Below, in pieces: positions 9,330-17,508 of a stretch of 32,130 nt of DNA (position 1 is the first letter of the stretch; every line of letters begins with the position of its first letter). The stretch is from assembly GCA_025360225.1 (NCBI GenBank), contig JANYCN010000022.1, forward strand, positions 1-32,130, read 5' to 3'. The notes beneath the pieces were generated by a model. The model was not told where the DNA came from. It did not search any database and saw only the letters and a list, made by a program, of their open reading frames with translations. A program made the translations under genes and the position numbers. This DNA is from Actinomycetes bacterium. GTDB taxonomy: Bacteria; Actinomycetota; Thermoleophilia; Gaiellales; F1-60-MAGs149.

Positions 9330-10571
9330 ATGAGGCACGCCCTTCGCATCATCCACGCGGCTGACTGTCACCTCGACGCGCCCTGCCGGTCACTGTCGCC
9401 CGGCACCCGCGCCGCGGTTGATGCCTCTGCGCGCGCCGCCTTCGAGGATCTCGTAACGCTCGCGATCGACCGGCGTGCCGACGCGCTCGTGATCGCCGGT
9501 GACCTCTTCGATGGCGATACGGTGCGCGTCGCCACGGCAATGTGGCTCGCGGACGCGCTCGAACGAGCCACGACCGCCGGGGTCACCGTGATCGTCACGA
9601 CTGGCAACCACGACCCCTCGTCCGGGTGCGCCGCGCTCCATCGCGTGCGCTGGCCGACCGAGAGCTTCCATCTCGTTGGCGGCGCCACACCGGTGACGAT
9701 CGAGGTCGCCGGAGCGACGATCGTCGCGGCTGGTCACGAGGCCGCACGCGAGGCGCGAAACCTCGTTGCTTCGTTCCCTCCAGCACGACCGGAGGTCACG
9801 ACGATCGGCGTGGTGCACGCCCACGTCGCGAGCGCTCGCTCAAGCCACGATCGATACGCGCCATGCGATGCAGCCGATCTCGCGGCCGTCGGCTACTCCT
9901 ACTGGGCGCTCGGGCACGTCCATCGAGCGCAGCCGATCGCCGGCGACCGGCCAGCCTCCTACAGCGGAGCGCTGCAGGGGCGCGACTTCGGTGAGACCGG
10001 AGCGAAGGGCGCGCTCGTGATCACGATCGACGACGTCGGCCTCGTCGATACGGTCCACGTCACGCTCGCCCGGGTACGGTGGGAGGAGATCGACCTTCGG
10101 GACGCGCTCGGCGACGTGCGCACCATCCACGACCTCGTGTCGCTCGTCGAACCGGCGTTCGACACGCTGCGGTCCGCGCCGGACGCGCGCCCTGACCAGG
10201 AGTGGGTCCTTCGTGTGCGGCTCGCAGGCGCCTGTGCGATCCAGGCAGAGCTCTCCTCTCCCGACGCCCTGTCCGAGCTCGCGGCGGTCCTCTGCGAGCG
10301 ACTCGGAGCGCTCGACGTCGTCGTCGTCGACGACGGGATCGCCAGCACCGTGAACCTCGCCTCGTACCGAGGCCAAGATCACGTCCTCGGTCTCGCGCTG
10401 GAACTGCTCGACGTGGCAGGGCTTGACGACGCTGCGCTCGACGAGCTTGTGCCGCTGACGCTTGCCGGCGCGCCAGCCGACCCGATCGAACGACGCGCGT
10501 ACGTCCGGGGCCTCCTGCGAGGGCTCGACGGCGCCGTGGCGACCGCGCTGCTAGCGGACGGCGCACGGTGA
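9330..10571 (+). CDS. SbcD/YhaO-like metallophosphoesterase (DNA repair nuclease subunit)
   Basis: 413 aa calcineurin-like phosphoesterase. Metal-binding motifs in order: DCH (12-14), GDLFD (57-61), GNHD (92-95), then HAH and GHVHRAQP. It matches the SbcD/Mre11/YhaO group, which forms a Mn-dependent nuclease with an SMC-like ATPase. The next gene is that ATPase, starting in a 4-nt overlap (GTGA). A TAGCCT box at 9313-9318 lies 11 nt before ATG 9330, and there is no clear ribosome site, so the mRNA leader may be only a few bases. The C-terminal third is family-variable. Length fits YhaO better than E. coli SbcD. Confidence 0.87.
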   Translation: MRHALRIIHAADCHLDAPCRSLSPGTRAAVDASARAAFEDLVTLAIDRRADALVIAGDLFDGDTVRVATAMWLADALERATTAGVTVIVTTGNHDPSSGCAALHRVRWPTESFHLVGGATPVTIEVAGATIVAAGHEAAREARNLVASFPPARPEVTTIGVVHAHVASARSSHDRYAPCDAADLAAVGYSYWALGHVHRAQPIAGDRPASYSGALQGRDFGETGAKGALVITIDDVGLVDTVHVTLARVRWEEIDLRDALGDVRTIHDLVSLVEPAFDTLRSAPDARPDQEWVLRVRLAGACAIQAELSSPDALSELAAVLCERLGALDVVVVDDGIASTVNLASYRGQDHVLGLALELLDVAGLDDAALDELVPLTLAGAPADPIERRAYVRGLLRGLDGAVATALLADGAR

Positions 10572-13144
10572 GACTCTCCGGCTGGTCGATCGAGGGGTTC
10601 GGCGGTATCCGCGACTGGCACGTCGACGGGCTCGAGAACCACGACGTGATCGTCGTCCTCGGCCCGAACGAGTCGGGGAAGTCGACCCTCCGCGCGTTCA
10701 TCGCCACGGCGTTGTACGGCTTCAGCCCCGCGACACGCGAGGCGAACATGCACACGCCCGCCGACGACGGCGCGTTCGGCGGCTCGCTCTCGCTCGCTGC
10801 ATCGCTCGGCGAGCGTCTCACCGTCACCCGCTCACTGAAGGCCACGCCGCGCGCGCGCGTCGATCGTCCGACCGGGCACGAGGACCTCGCAAATCGCCCG
10901 CTACCCGAGACGGGCGCGATCGGGCGATCGGTGTACGCCGACCTGCACGCCATCACGATCGACGACCTGCTCGCCCTTGGTGATGCGACGTGGCGGACGG
11001 TTGAGGAGCGGCTCCTCACCGGCTCGAGCCTCGTGTTCCTGCGCTCCGCCGTTGAAGCGCGCGCAGCGCTCGAACAGCGCGCGACCGCGATCTGGCGCCC
11101 TGACCGCCGAGGGATGACGACGGTGCGCGCGCTCGATGAGAGGGTGCGCGAGCTGCAGCTCGCCGAGCGCGAGGCCAGGGCCGCAACCCGCCGCCTCGCC
11201 GCGATCGACGACGAGCTCGCCGTGACCGCACGCCGCGACGAGACGCTCCGATCAACGAGCGCCGCGACGGCCTCGCGGCGCGCCGTGCACGATCGCCTCG
11301 GGCCGGCATCGGCAGCGATCGTCGCCGTCGACCGGGCCCGGGCTGCGGCCGACGAGCTGTTGCTCCACGACACCCTGCCTGCCGATCCGGGCGGGTCTCT
11401 CGTGCGCGCTCGCGAGGACCGTGCACGCGCCGAGCAGGTGCTCGCTGCCACGGTCGCCGACCACCGGCGCCTCTCTGTGACCGCCACGACCAAGCTCGAC
11501 ACGGTCGTGCTCGAGCGTGCGACGGAGATCGAGGAGGTCACGGCCGCGCTCACCCTTGAGGACGAGCTGGCACGCCGCGTGACGCAGGCCCGCGCCGACG
11601 TCGCCGCGGCGCTCCGGGAGCGGGCGCGTGCCGCAACGATCGTGCTTGGGCGCGACGCTGACGAGCGTGACGTCGAGTCCTTCGAACGGATCTCCCCCGC
11701 CGCGCTGCGGGCCGCGATCGCCGCCCGGACGGCGACCCCTTCTGCGTCGTCCACGCGTGGACTCGCGCGGCTCGTCGCCGTGCTCGCTCTCGTGTTCGGT
11801 CTCATCGCCGTGCTCGACGTCGCCGGTCGTGTGATGCCGGGCGCCGCGGCCGCAGCCCTCGTGGCCGTCGCGCTCCTGCTCGCCGGTGATCGTGGGACGC
11901 GCGCGAACCTCAGCGTCGAGGCGTCGGTGGAGGCGGCCCTAGGCGGGCTCGCCGTCGCTCCGGAACGCCGCGCTGCGCTTGACTCGGGCATCGTCGCCGA
12001 GGTCGACGCTCTCGTGTCAGCTCACGCCGCGATCGCCGTCACCGAGGAGCGTCTTGCTACCGAGACGATGCTCGCCGAGGAGCGGCAGCGCCGACGAGCC
12101 AGGCTTCTCGACGCTATCGGTGAGCCCTCGATCGCGGCAGCGAGCCGTCGGCTCGAGGAGGCGCGGAGCCTGGCCACCGCGGTCGCGGGCGCGCGACAGA
12201 ACCTCGTGGTGGCGACCGCTCGTTGCGACGAGGCACGCGTCGAGCACGACCGTCTGGTGGCGGACGAGCGCGCGATCGTCGGGAAGCTGGCGACCGTCGA
12301 CGCCGACCTGGAGCGTGCGCTGGAGCGGATCCGTGACGCGCGCGACCTGCGTGCCGCGGCGGCCGAGCGGGAACGGGCGGCGATCGCCGAGCACGGTGAT
12401 CTTGGCCCCGTTCGGGCGGCGATGGAGGCTGGCGAGCTCGACCTGCCCTCAGCCGAGGAGCTCTCGAGCCTGGCGTCCGCGGAGCAGCACCAGATGCTCG
12501 CTCTCGGCGACCTCCGTCAGGCGCGCGGCTCACTCGAGACCGAGCGACGGGCGCTGATGGCCGCCGCCGGCCCGATCGATCCGAGCGGCGAGATCGCCGC
12601 CCTCCACGAGCAGCGGTCCACGCTGACGCGCGAGCGTGATCGGATCGCGGTCGCAGCAGCAACGATCGGCCTCGCCGAGCGGCGGTTTCGCGAGCAGCAC
12701 GGGCCGCCGTTCCTCTCCGCGGCCGGGCGCTACCTCGCACGCGTCACTGACGGTCGTTACACCGCCGTGCACCTCGCGGCAGACTCCGGACAGGGCGGCG
12801 TGCCACGACTCGAGCTCGTACGCGAGGACGGCGAACGCTGCCGGCTCGAGCCACCGCTCTCTCGCGGGACGCTTGAGCAGGTGTACCTCGCGCTGCGGCT
12901 GGCGCTGCTCGACGAGCTCGATGGAACGGCATTGCTCCCGCTCTACCTCGATGAGGCGCTCGTGAACTGGGACGATCGTCGCACGGACGGGCTGATCTCC
13001 CTGCTAGGGTCGCTTGGCCAACGGCAGGTGATCGTCGGAACCTGTCACCCCGAGCTCGCCGAGCGGCTCGAGGCGATCGGCGCCATCGTCGTCGAGACGC
13101 CGGCGAGATCGGCGCCGCGCAACCCCAGGATAGGCTCCGTCTGA
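10568..13144 (+). CDS. YhaN/SbcC-like AAA ATPase with coiled coils and two membrane segments
   Basis: 858 aa ATPase partner of the upstream nuclease. Walker A GPNESGKST at 32-40; ABC-type signature SRGTLEQVYLALRLALL and Walker B LPLYLDEALVNWDD near the C-terminus. The middle is Arg/Glu/Ala-rich coiled coil. Unlike SbcC/Rad50, no CxxC zinc hook is visible. Instead two hydrophobic segments around 398-441 (LARLVAVLALVFGLIAVLDV and AAAAALVAVALLLAG) sit in the middle, as in YhaN-type proteins, suggesting membrane anchoring at the hinge. GTG start overlaps the previous stop. The pair probably acts on DNA ends. Confidence 0.88.
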   Translation: MRLSGWSIEGFGGIRDWHVDGLENHDVIVVLGPNESGKSTLRAFIATALYGFSPATREANMHTPADDGAFGGSLSLAASLGERLTVTRSLKATPRARVDRPTGHEDLANRPLPETGAIGRSVYADLHAITIDDLLALGDATWRTVEERLLTGSSLVFLRSAVEARAALEQRATAIWRPDRRGMTTVRALDERVRELQLAEREARAATRRLAAIDDELAVTARRDETLRSTSAATASRRAVHDRLGPASAAIVAVDRARAAADELLLHDTLPADPGGSLVRAREDRARAEQVLAATVADHRRLSVTATTKLDTVVLERATEIEEVTAALTLEDELARRVTQARADVAAALRERARAATIVLGRDADERDVESFERISPAALRAAIAARTATPSASSTRGLARLVAVLALVFGLIAVLDVAGRVMPGAAAAALVAVALLLAGDRGTRANLSVEASVEAALGGLAVAPERRAALDSGIVAEVDALVSAHAAIAVTEERLATETMLAEERQRRRARLLDAIGEPSIAAASRRLEEARSLATAVAGARQNLVVATARCDEARVEHDRLVADERAIVGKLATVDADLERALERIRDARDLRAAAAERERAAIAEHGDLGPVRAAMEAGELDLPSAEELSSLASAEQHQMLALGDLRQARGSLETERRALMAAAGPIDPSGEIAALHEQRSTLTRERDRIAVAAATIGLAERRFREQHGPPFLSAAGRYLARVTDGRYTAVHLAADSGQGGVPRLELVREDGERCRLEPPLSRGTLEQVYLALRLALLDELDGTALLPLYLDEALVNWDDRRTDGLISLLGSLGQRQVIVGTCHPELAERLEAIGAIVVETPARSAPRNPRIGSV

Positions 13145-13261
13145 CCGCAGTCCCGTGCGGGAGAAGCCTCGTGCGCGGCGCCGACTCTCGACGTGAGACC
13201 AGCGTACCGCGGCGCGTGTTCAGACCTCGTTACGGCCGGACGCGGCCACGTGAAGCGCGCG

Positions 13262-13483
13262 TTAGAGCTTCTGGAAGCCGAGCAGGATCGAGTTCAGCAC
13301 GAAGAGGATCGCGAGCGCCACGGTCAACCGGGTCAGGTTGCGCTGCATCACCTGCGTGCCACCGGATGCCGCGCCAACCCCGAACGCGCCGGAAAGCCCC
13401 GCGTCCTTGCCGTCATGCATGAGGACGAGCACGATCAGGAAGAAGGCGAGCAGGATCTGCAGTGCGACGAGGACGTAGACCAC
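13262..13483 (-). CDS. secG: preprotein translocase subunit SecG
   Basis: 73 aa, two transmembrane helices (VYVLVALQILLAFFLIVLVL at the start and VALAILFVLNSILLGF at the end). They are separated by the typical SecG loop MHDGKDAGLSGAFGVGAASGG. SecG joins SecYE in the inner-membrane protein channel. The start is GTG 13483, 4 nt after the selD stop. In many bacteria secG follows glycolytic genes such as tpiA; here it is the last gene of a selD-containing run. Confidence 0.93.
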   Translation of the reverse strand: MVYVLVALQILLAFFLIVLVLMHDGKDAGLSGAFGVGAASGGTQVMQRNLTRLTVALAILFVLNSILLGFQKL

Positions 13484-13487
13484 GCGC

Positions 13488-14501
13488 TCAGTCTACCAGG
13501 ATGCGTCCGGGAGTGCCCTCGGCCAGCTCCCCGACGACGACACCGAGGGCCGCCACGTCCAGGCCGGGTGCGATCGCCGCAAGCAGCCCTCCCGAGGTCT
13601 GCGCGTCGCAGGCGATCGTCGCGAGAATGACGTCGTGGCCAGACCTGAAGGCGGAGTAGACGGCCGCGGCCTCGCGGTTTCGTCGCGACCCGCCCGGGAC
13701 AAAGCCGAGCGCGGCGAGATCCCGCACGCCGCCGAGCAGCGGGATCGCCGCCAGGTCGAGGCGAGCCGAGCAACCGGAAGCGAGCGCGAGCTCGTGCAGG
13801 TGCCCGACGAGCCCGAACCCGGTGACGTCAGTCACGGCGTGCACTCCATCGCCGAGCGCGTGCAGACGATCGGCGCTCTCACGATTGAGCGTGGTCATTG
13901 CGGCCACCGCGCCCGCCAGGACGTCGTCGGCGACGCTGCCGGAACGCAGCGCGTTGGCGACGATCCCGGTACCGAGCGGCTTGGAGAGAACGAGTCGATC
14001 ACCCGGCTGGCCGCCGCTGTTTCGCCAGATGCGCGCCGGATGCACCGTTCCCGTTACCGCGAGCCCGTACTTCGGCTCAGCATCGACGATCGTGTGCCCG
14101 CCCACGATCGCGATCCCCGCCCCGCTCGCCGCTGCCGCGCCACCGGCGAACACCTCCCGCACGATGTCGGGGTCGAGGTCGCGAGGGAAACCGGCGATCG
14201 CAAGCGCCACCAACGGCGTCGCGCCCATCGCGTAGACGTCAGAGATCGCGTTGGTCGCGGCGATCTGACCGAACGTGAACGGGTCGTCGACGATCGGCGT
14301 GAAGAAGTCGACGGTCTGGACGATCGCGAGGTCGTCCGTGACGAGCACGACGGCGGCGTCCTCGTTCCCAACTGGCCCGGCGAGCACTCGAGGATCGCTC
14401 ACCGTCGGGAGCGAGCGAAGCAGGTCGGCGAGGTCTGTCGCGGCAACCTTGCAGGCACAACCGCCGCCACCCGCGAGCGCGGTGAGGCGGGGCCCGGTCA
14501 C
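13488..14501 (-). CDS. selD: selenide, water dikinase (selenophosphate synthetase)
   Basis: 337 aa. Makes selenophosphate from selenide and ATP. The N-terminal catalytic loop is GGGGCACK: Cys15 and Lys18 align by position with E. coli Cys17 and Lys20, so this is the Cys form, not the Sec form. Further motifs: VQTVDFFTPIVDDPFTFGQIAA, ISDVYAMGATP, GGHTIVDAEPKYGL, LSKPLGTGI, VTDVTGFGLVGHLHE and DAQTSGGLL. GTG start overlaps the upstream membrane-protein stop by 4 nt (GTGA). No selA, selB, selC or mnmH gene is in the window, so the selenium end product is unknown. Confidence 0.95.
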   Translation of the reverse strand: MTGPRLTALAGGGGCACKVAATDLADLLRSLPTVSDPRVLAGPVGNEDAAVVLVTDDLAIVQTVDFFTPIVDDPFTFGQIAATNAISDVYAMGATPLVALAIAGFPRDLDPDIVREVFAGGAAAASGAGIAIVGGHTIVDAEPKYGLAVTGTVHPARIWRNSGGQPGDRLVLSKPLGTGIVANALRSGSVADDVLAGAVAAMTTLNRESADRLHALGDGVHAVTDVTGFGLVGHLHELALASGCSARLDLAAIPLLGGVRDLAALGFVPGGSRRNREAAAVYSAFRSGHDVILATIACDAQTSGGLLAAIAPGLDVAALGVVVGELAEGTPGRILVD

Positions 14502-15043
14502 CGCTTCCCGGCAGCCCGGCGGGTCACCAGCAGCATCGCCACGCCCGGCCAGGCGAACCCGACGGCGACGAGCATCCCGGCCACCGGCCCATACGCGACG
14601 CCGGTGACGATCCCGCCCGCGAGGGCCGGCGGGAACACCGAACCGATTCCGAGGCGGTAGGTCGTCGTCGCTTGCAACGCAGCGAGCGGCGTGAGCGCGC
14701 CGATGTGAACGACGTACCAGAGCACCGGTCCGAGCAGGCCAAAACCAGCGAAGCGCAGGCTAGCCCGCGGGTTGTGCTCGACGGCGCGCCGGTCGATGAG
14801 AAAGGCGCCGGAGAGCGCGCCGATCGTCAGCGCCACCGCGATCAACGGGTTCCTGTGGTAGTAGGAGAAGTCGCTGGGGATGCCCGACAGCGCAAGCGCG
14901 CCGCACACCGCGACGATCGAAACCCCGGCGATCTGGACCGGCGTGGGCTGTGTCGGCAGCCTGCCAGCAGCCGGCGGTGTCGGTACGGCCCGGACGGGCG
15001 TCGGCGGGCGCGTGCCAGGACGGGAGTGCTTTCGCTTGGCCAC
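14498..15043 (-). CDS. polytopic membrane protein of unknown function
   Basis: 181 aa from GTG 15043, 4 nt after the glycosyltransferase stop. A basic Pro-rich cytosolic N-terminus (AKRKHSRPGTRPPTPVR) precedes about four or five hydrophobic helices: VQIAGVSIVAVCGALAL, LIAVALTIGALSGAFLI, FGLLGPVLWYVVHIGAL, and VFPPALAGGIVTGVAYGP plus VAGMLVAVGFAWPGVAMLLV. It sits between a glycosyltransferase and selD with tight coupling. I recognise no named family; the start choice is supported by the short gap. Confidence 0.6.
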   Translation of the reverse strand: MAKRKHSRPGTRPPTPVRAVPTPPAAGRLPTQPTPVQIAGVSIVAVCGALALSGIPSDFSYYHRNPLIAVALTIGALSGAFLIDRRAVEHNPRASLRFAGFGLLGPVLWYVVHIGALTPLAALQATTTYRLGIGSVFPPALAGGIVTGVAYGPVAGMLVAVGFAWPGVAMLLVTRRAAGKR

Positions 15044-15047
15044 GCGG

Positions 15048-16088
15048 CTACGGTAGCGGACGCGCGGTGTGCTCGGCGATGCAGCGCTCGAGCAGCGCAA
15101 GCGTGCGGCGCGCCATCACCTCGACGCTCTGCTGTTGTACGGCGGCAAGGGCGTCCGGCTGGTCTCGTTCGAGCCCGAGCGCAACGTCGAGCGCCATCGC
15201 GACGGCCGTCGCATCGCTCGGATCGACGAGCACGGTCGCGCCCGGCGCCAGGTCGGCGGCCACCGGCAGGCCGCGCGACACGACGACCGGTGTGCCGCAG
15301 GCTGCCGCTTCGAGGGCGCCGAGCCCGTATCCCTCGCGGAGCGAGACGAAGGCCGCACCGTCCGCGGCGCGCAGGTACCGCGCGACCGCCTCGGGCGTCA
15401 GTCGCCCGAGGAGACGACAGCCACCCGGCCCAGGGCCAGCGTCGGCGCCGCCGACGACCCAGAGCGTCGCACCGGGCCGCCTCGCGCGGAGGATCGCGAC
15501 CGCATCGGCGAGGACGGCGAGGTTCTTCGCTCCAACCTGGACGATCAGCGGTCCGCCGGTCGGCGCGTTGACCGCGTGCCGACAGACGTCGCGGTCGCCC
15601 GGACGGAACACGTGTACATCAACGCCCATGTTGACCAATTCCACGTTGTTCAGCGCTTTCACCACCGAGAACAAGCGATCACGCAGGTCGCCCGAGACGG
15701 CCACCAACGCCCACGCGTCGGCAAGGACCCTCTCAGTGAGCCGCGCCAGGAGCTTGGAACGCTCGGCATTCGTCACGTCCTGCCCGTGACACGTCACGAC
15801 GTACGGGACACCCACGGCTCGAGCAGCCTGACGGGCGGCCTCGCCTGCCGGGAAGAGGAAGTGGCCAAGCACGACGTCAGGGGCCGCCACCCGCGCCGCG
15901 CGTCGAGCCCGACGGATCAGGCGTACCCACTTGAGCGGCGCGCGAACGCCCCCGGCGGCGGGCGGGATCGTCACGACGTCGACGGTCGCGCCGAGCGCGC
16001 GGAGCGCACGCACCTGCCGTTCCACGAAGACTCCGAGCTGCGGCGCCGCCGGTGCCGGCCACATCTGCGTGACGACGAGGATACGCAC
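15048..16088 (-). CDS. family 4 glycosyltransferase
   Basis: 346 aa GT-B fold retaining glycosyltransferase. N-domain: RILVVTQMWPAPAAPQLGVFVERQV, then HFLFPAGEAARQAA and VVTCHGQDV. The C-domain carries the EX7E motif EGYGLGALE followed by AAACGTPVVVS. The acceptor is unknown. One oddity: the stretch between domains that usually reads as a strand, 'G-R-L-x-x-x-K-G' and a helix is shortened here to VQVGAKNLAVLADAVAIL, so the nucleotide-contacting loop may be reduced by several residues. Start GTG 16088 lies 7 nt after a TACGCT box, so the mRNA is probably leaderless. Confidence 0.85.
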   Translation of the reverse strand: MRILVVTQMWPAPAAPQLGVFVERQVRALRALGATVDVVTIPPAAGGVRAPLKWVRLIRRARRAARVAAPDVVLGHFLFPAGEAARQAARAVGVPYVVTCHGQDVTNAERSKLLARLTERVLADAWALVAVSGDLRDRLFSVVKALNNVELVNMGVDVHVFRPGDRDVCRHAVNAPTGGPLIVQVGAKNLAVLADAVAILRARRPGATLWVVGGADAGPGPGGCRLLGRLTPEAVARYLRAADGAAFVSLREGYGLGALEAAACGTPVVVSRGLPVAADLAPGATVLVDPSDATAVAMALDVALGLERDQPDALAAVQQQSVEVMARRTLALLERCIAEHTARPLP

Positions 16089-16095
16089 GCCCGGC

Positions 16096-16101
16096 AGCGT
16101 A
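16096..16101 (-). promoter_or_regulatory. -10 box of the glycosyltransferase operon
   Basis: TACGCT on the minus strand, 7 nt before GTG 16088, the spacing of a leaderless transcript. No clear -35 hexamer. It faces away from the structured element at 16122-16373. Confidence 0.45.
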
Positions 16102-16121
16102 GACTGGCCCCAGCGCCGACG

Positions 16122-16373
16122 AGGAGCCCGTCAAGAAGGTCGGCGCTGGCCGTGGATGGGATCGAGCGGGCGGCGGCCGACCTGCAGCGCTTGCCGGGGC
16201 ACGTGCAAGGGACGGCCGCCGCCCGCGAAGACCGCACGTTCGGCTCTCTTGAGCCGTGCGTGCGGGAGCCACAGCGATCGGGTGGGTGGTACCGACGTAG
16301 CGGTACCACCCACCCGAGGGCAGAGGTCTCTCCCAGCCGACGCGACAGCACCGACCTTCCTTGACGGGCTCCT
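16122..16373. repeat. structured inverted-repeat element between glycosyltransferase and tRNA
   Basis: AGGAGCCCGTCAAG-AAGGTCGG at 16122-16143 is repeated inverted at 16351-16373 with one extra base. Inside are a perfect 16-bp hairpin at 16279-16316 (stem CGGGTGGGTGGTACCG, loop ACGTAG) and a second imperfect hairpin centred on GGCTC-TCTT-GAGCC near 16240-16260. There is no supported coding frame. Terminal repeats, length of about 250 bp and internal hairpins are MITE-like, but no second copy is in the window. Its right end contributes the TTGACG of the tRNA promoter. Confidence 0.6.
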
Positions 16374-16390
16374 AGCGTGGCGCGTAAACT
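16361..16390 (+). promoter_or_regulatory. promoter of tRNA-Thr
   Basis: TTGACG (16361-16366), 18-nt spacer, TAAACT (16385-16390). The best sigma-70-type promoter in the window; transcription should start about 5 nt before the tRNA. The -35 box is part of the right terminal repeat of the element at 16122-16373. Confidence 0.7.
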
Positions 16391-16401
16391 GGGGGCGATC
16401 G

Positions 16402-16474
16402 GCCGGGTTAGCTCAGCTGGTAGAGCGCCGCTCTTGTAAAGCGGAGGTCGTCGGTTCGAACCCGACACTCGGCT
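16402..16474 (+). tRNA. tRNA-Thr (anticodon UGU)
   Basis: A 73-nt cloverleaf. The acceptor GCCGGGT pairs with ACTCGGC (one G-T wobble). The D-arm is GCTC/GAGC, the anticodon stem CCGCT/AGCGG with loop CTTGTAA (anticodon TGT, reads ACA/ACG), and the T-arm GTCGG-TTCGAAC-CCGAC. Discriminator base T; the genomic sequence continues CCTG, so the CCA end is not encoded and must be added. The next gene starts 3 nt downstream. Confidence 0.95.
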
Positions 16475-16477
16475 CCT

Positions 16478-17104
16478 GTGAGTCCGGACACGACCAACGT
16501 GATCGTCCGCGAGTCGGCCCGCGCGCGGCGGATCACCCTGCGCGCGCTGCCGAGCGGGATCGAGGTGGTCGTGCCTCGCGGCACGCCGCGACACCACGTC
16601 GATCGAGCGGTGACCGACGCGGGGCCCTGGATCGCCCGGGTGCAGACGAGACGCGACCGCGCACCGACGCTGGGCCTCGGACGACCCGGCGTCCTGTGGC
16701 GGCACGGCAACCCGGAGCTAAACGCGGCGCCGACGACCCGAGCGGTCATCGAGCAGTATCGCTCGATTACCAGGTCTTTTCTCGATTTCTCGGTGCCGTC
16801 CACGGCAGCCGGGATGGGCGTCGCGCCGCGCTCCTGGACCGTTCGGTCGGCGACGACCCGTTGGGGATCGTGCACCCACGCGCGCCAAACCCTAAGCTTC
16901 AATTGGAGGTTGAGTCTTGTTCCGATTGACATTGCACAGCACGTCGTCATCCACGAGCTCGCGCACCTCCGCCACCCGAACCACGGGCCGTCGTTCTGGC
17001 GACTCGTTGGCGAGACGGACGCGCGAACGCGCGAGCGCCGCGCCTGGCTACGAGCCCACGGTGCAGAGGTGATGGGCTACGACCCGGCGGTCGCGATTCG
17101 CTGA
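16478..17104 (+). CDS. YgjP-like metallopeptidase domain protein (DUF45/WLM type)
   Basis: 208 aa. C-terminal half has the family pattern: TTRWGSCTHARQTLSFNWRL, then the zinc motif HELAHLRHPNHGPSFW (HExxH with the downstream His), as in YgjP-type M48-related proteins. The N-terminal part (RITLRALPSGIEVVVPRGT) is the usual beta-rich lead-in. Substrate unknown; some relatives sit with restriction-modification genes. GTG 16478 begins 3 nt after the tRNA, with no ribosome site other than tRNA bases, so it is probably read from the tRNA promoter. The 3' end overlaps the convergent MarR gene by 28 nt. Confidence 0.8.
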   Translation: MSPDTTNVIVRESARARRITLRALPSGIEVVVPRGTPRHHVDRAVTDAGPWIARVQTRRDRAPTLGLGRPGVLWRHGNPELNAAPTTRAVIEQYRSITRSFLDFSVPSTAAGMGVAPRSWTVRSATTRWGSCTHARQTLSFNWRLSLVPIDIAQHVVIHELAHLRHPNHGPSFWRLVGETDARTRERRAWLRAHGAEVMGYDPAVAIR

Positions 17105-17508
17105 AGCACGTCGAGGAGCGCCGCCTGCTCCCCTGGGTCAATCGCGCTTGCCAGCAGGCGATTCTGCCGCCGGCGGATCAGATCCCGGGCCTCGGCGACG
17201 ACACGACACCCATCGGCGGTGGGCTCGAGCGTCGCCCGACGGCCGTCGGTAGGCACGTCGAGACGCGCCAAAAAGCCGAGGGCCTCAAGCGTGATGATCC
17301 ACGCGGTGACCGTTGGGCGCGCGACGTCGAGCGCCGCTGCTGCAGCCGCCGGAGCAGCTCCCGGCCGGTCGTAGACATGATCAAGAAGCCGGAACACGCC
17401 CGGTGTCAGGCCGTGCTCGGCGAGCGCCGCGCGCTCCGCTGCTGAGAGCGCGCGCTGGGCTGCCGCCAGGAGACCGGAGAGCGCCCGGATATCATGTGGT
17501 TCAGCCAC
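17077..17508 (-). CDS. MarR-family transcriptional regulator
   Basis: 143 aa winged-helix dimer. Motifs: LTPGVFRLLDHVYDRPGAAPAAAAAALDVARPTVTAWIITLEALGFLARLDVPTDGRRATLEPTADG, i.e. helix-turn-helix plus the DxRR wing (here DGRR). GTG 17508 lies 6 nt after TAGACT (17520-17515), so the transcript should be leaderless and start within the inverted repeat noted below. That points to autoregulation. No adjacent transporter or enzyme target is visible; the upstream gene encodes the sigma factor. Confidence 0.85.
   Translation of the reverse strand: MAEPHDIRALSGLLAAAQRALSAAERAALAEHGLTPGVFRLLDHVYDRPGAAPAAAAAALDVARPTVTAWIITLEALGFLARLDVPTDGRRATLEPTADGCRVVAEARDLIRRRQNRLLASAIDPGEQAALLDVLQRIATAGS

Noticed and set aside
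10060-11991. 643-aa minus-strand open frame opposite the nuclease/ATPase pair
   Set aside because: Ser/Arg/Ala-rich shadow frame; the plus-strand genes have intact motifs.
13488-14501. Possible selenocysteine codon in selD
   Set aside because: The catalytic position is an ordinary Cys codon and no in-frame TGA is needed.
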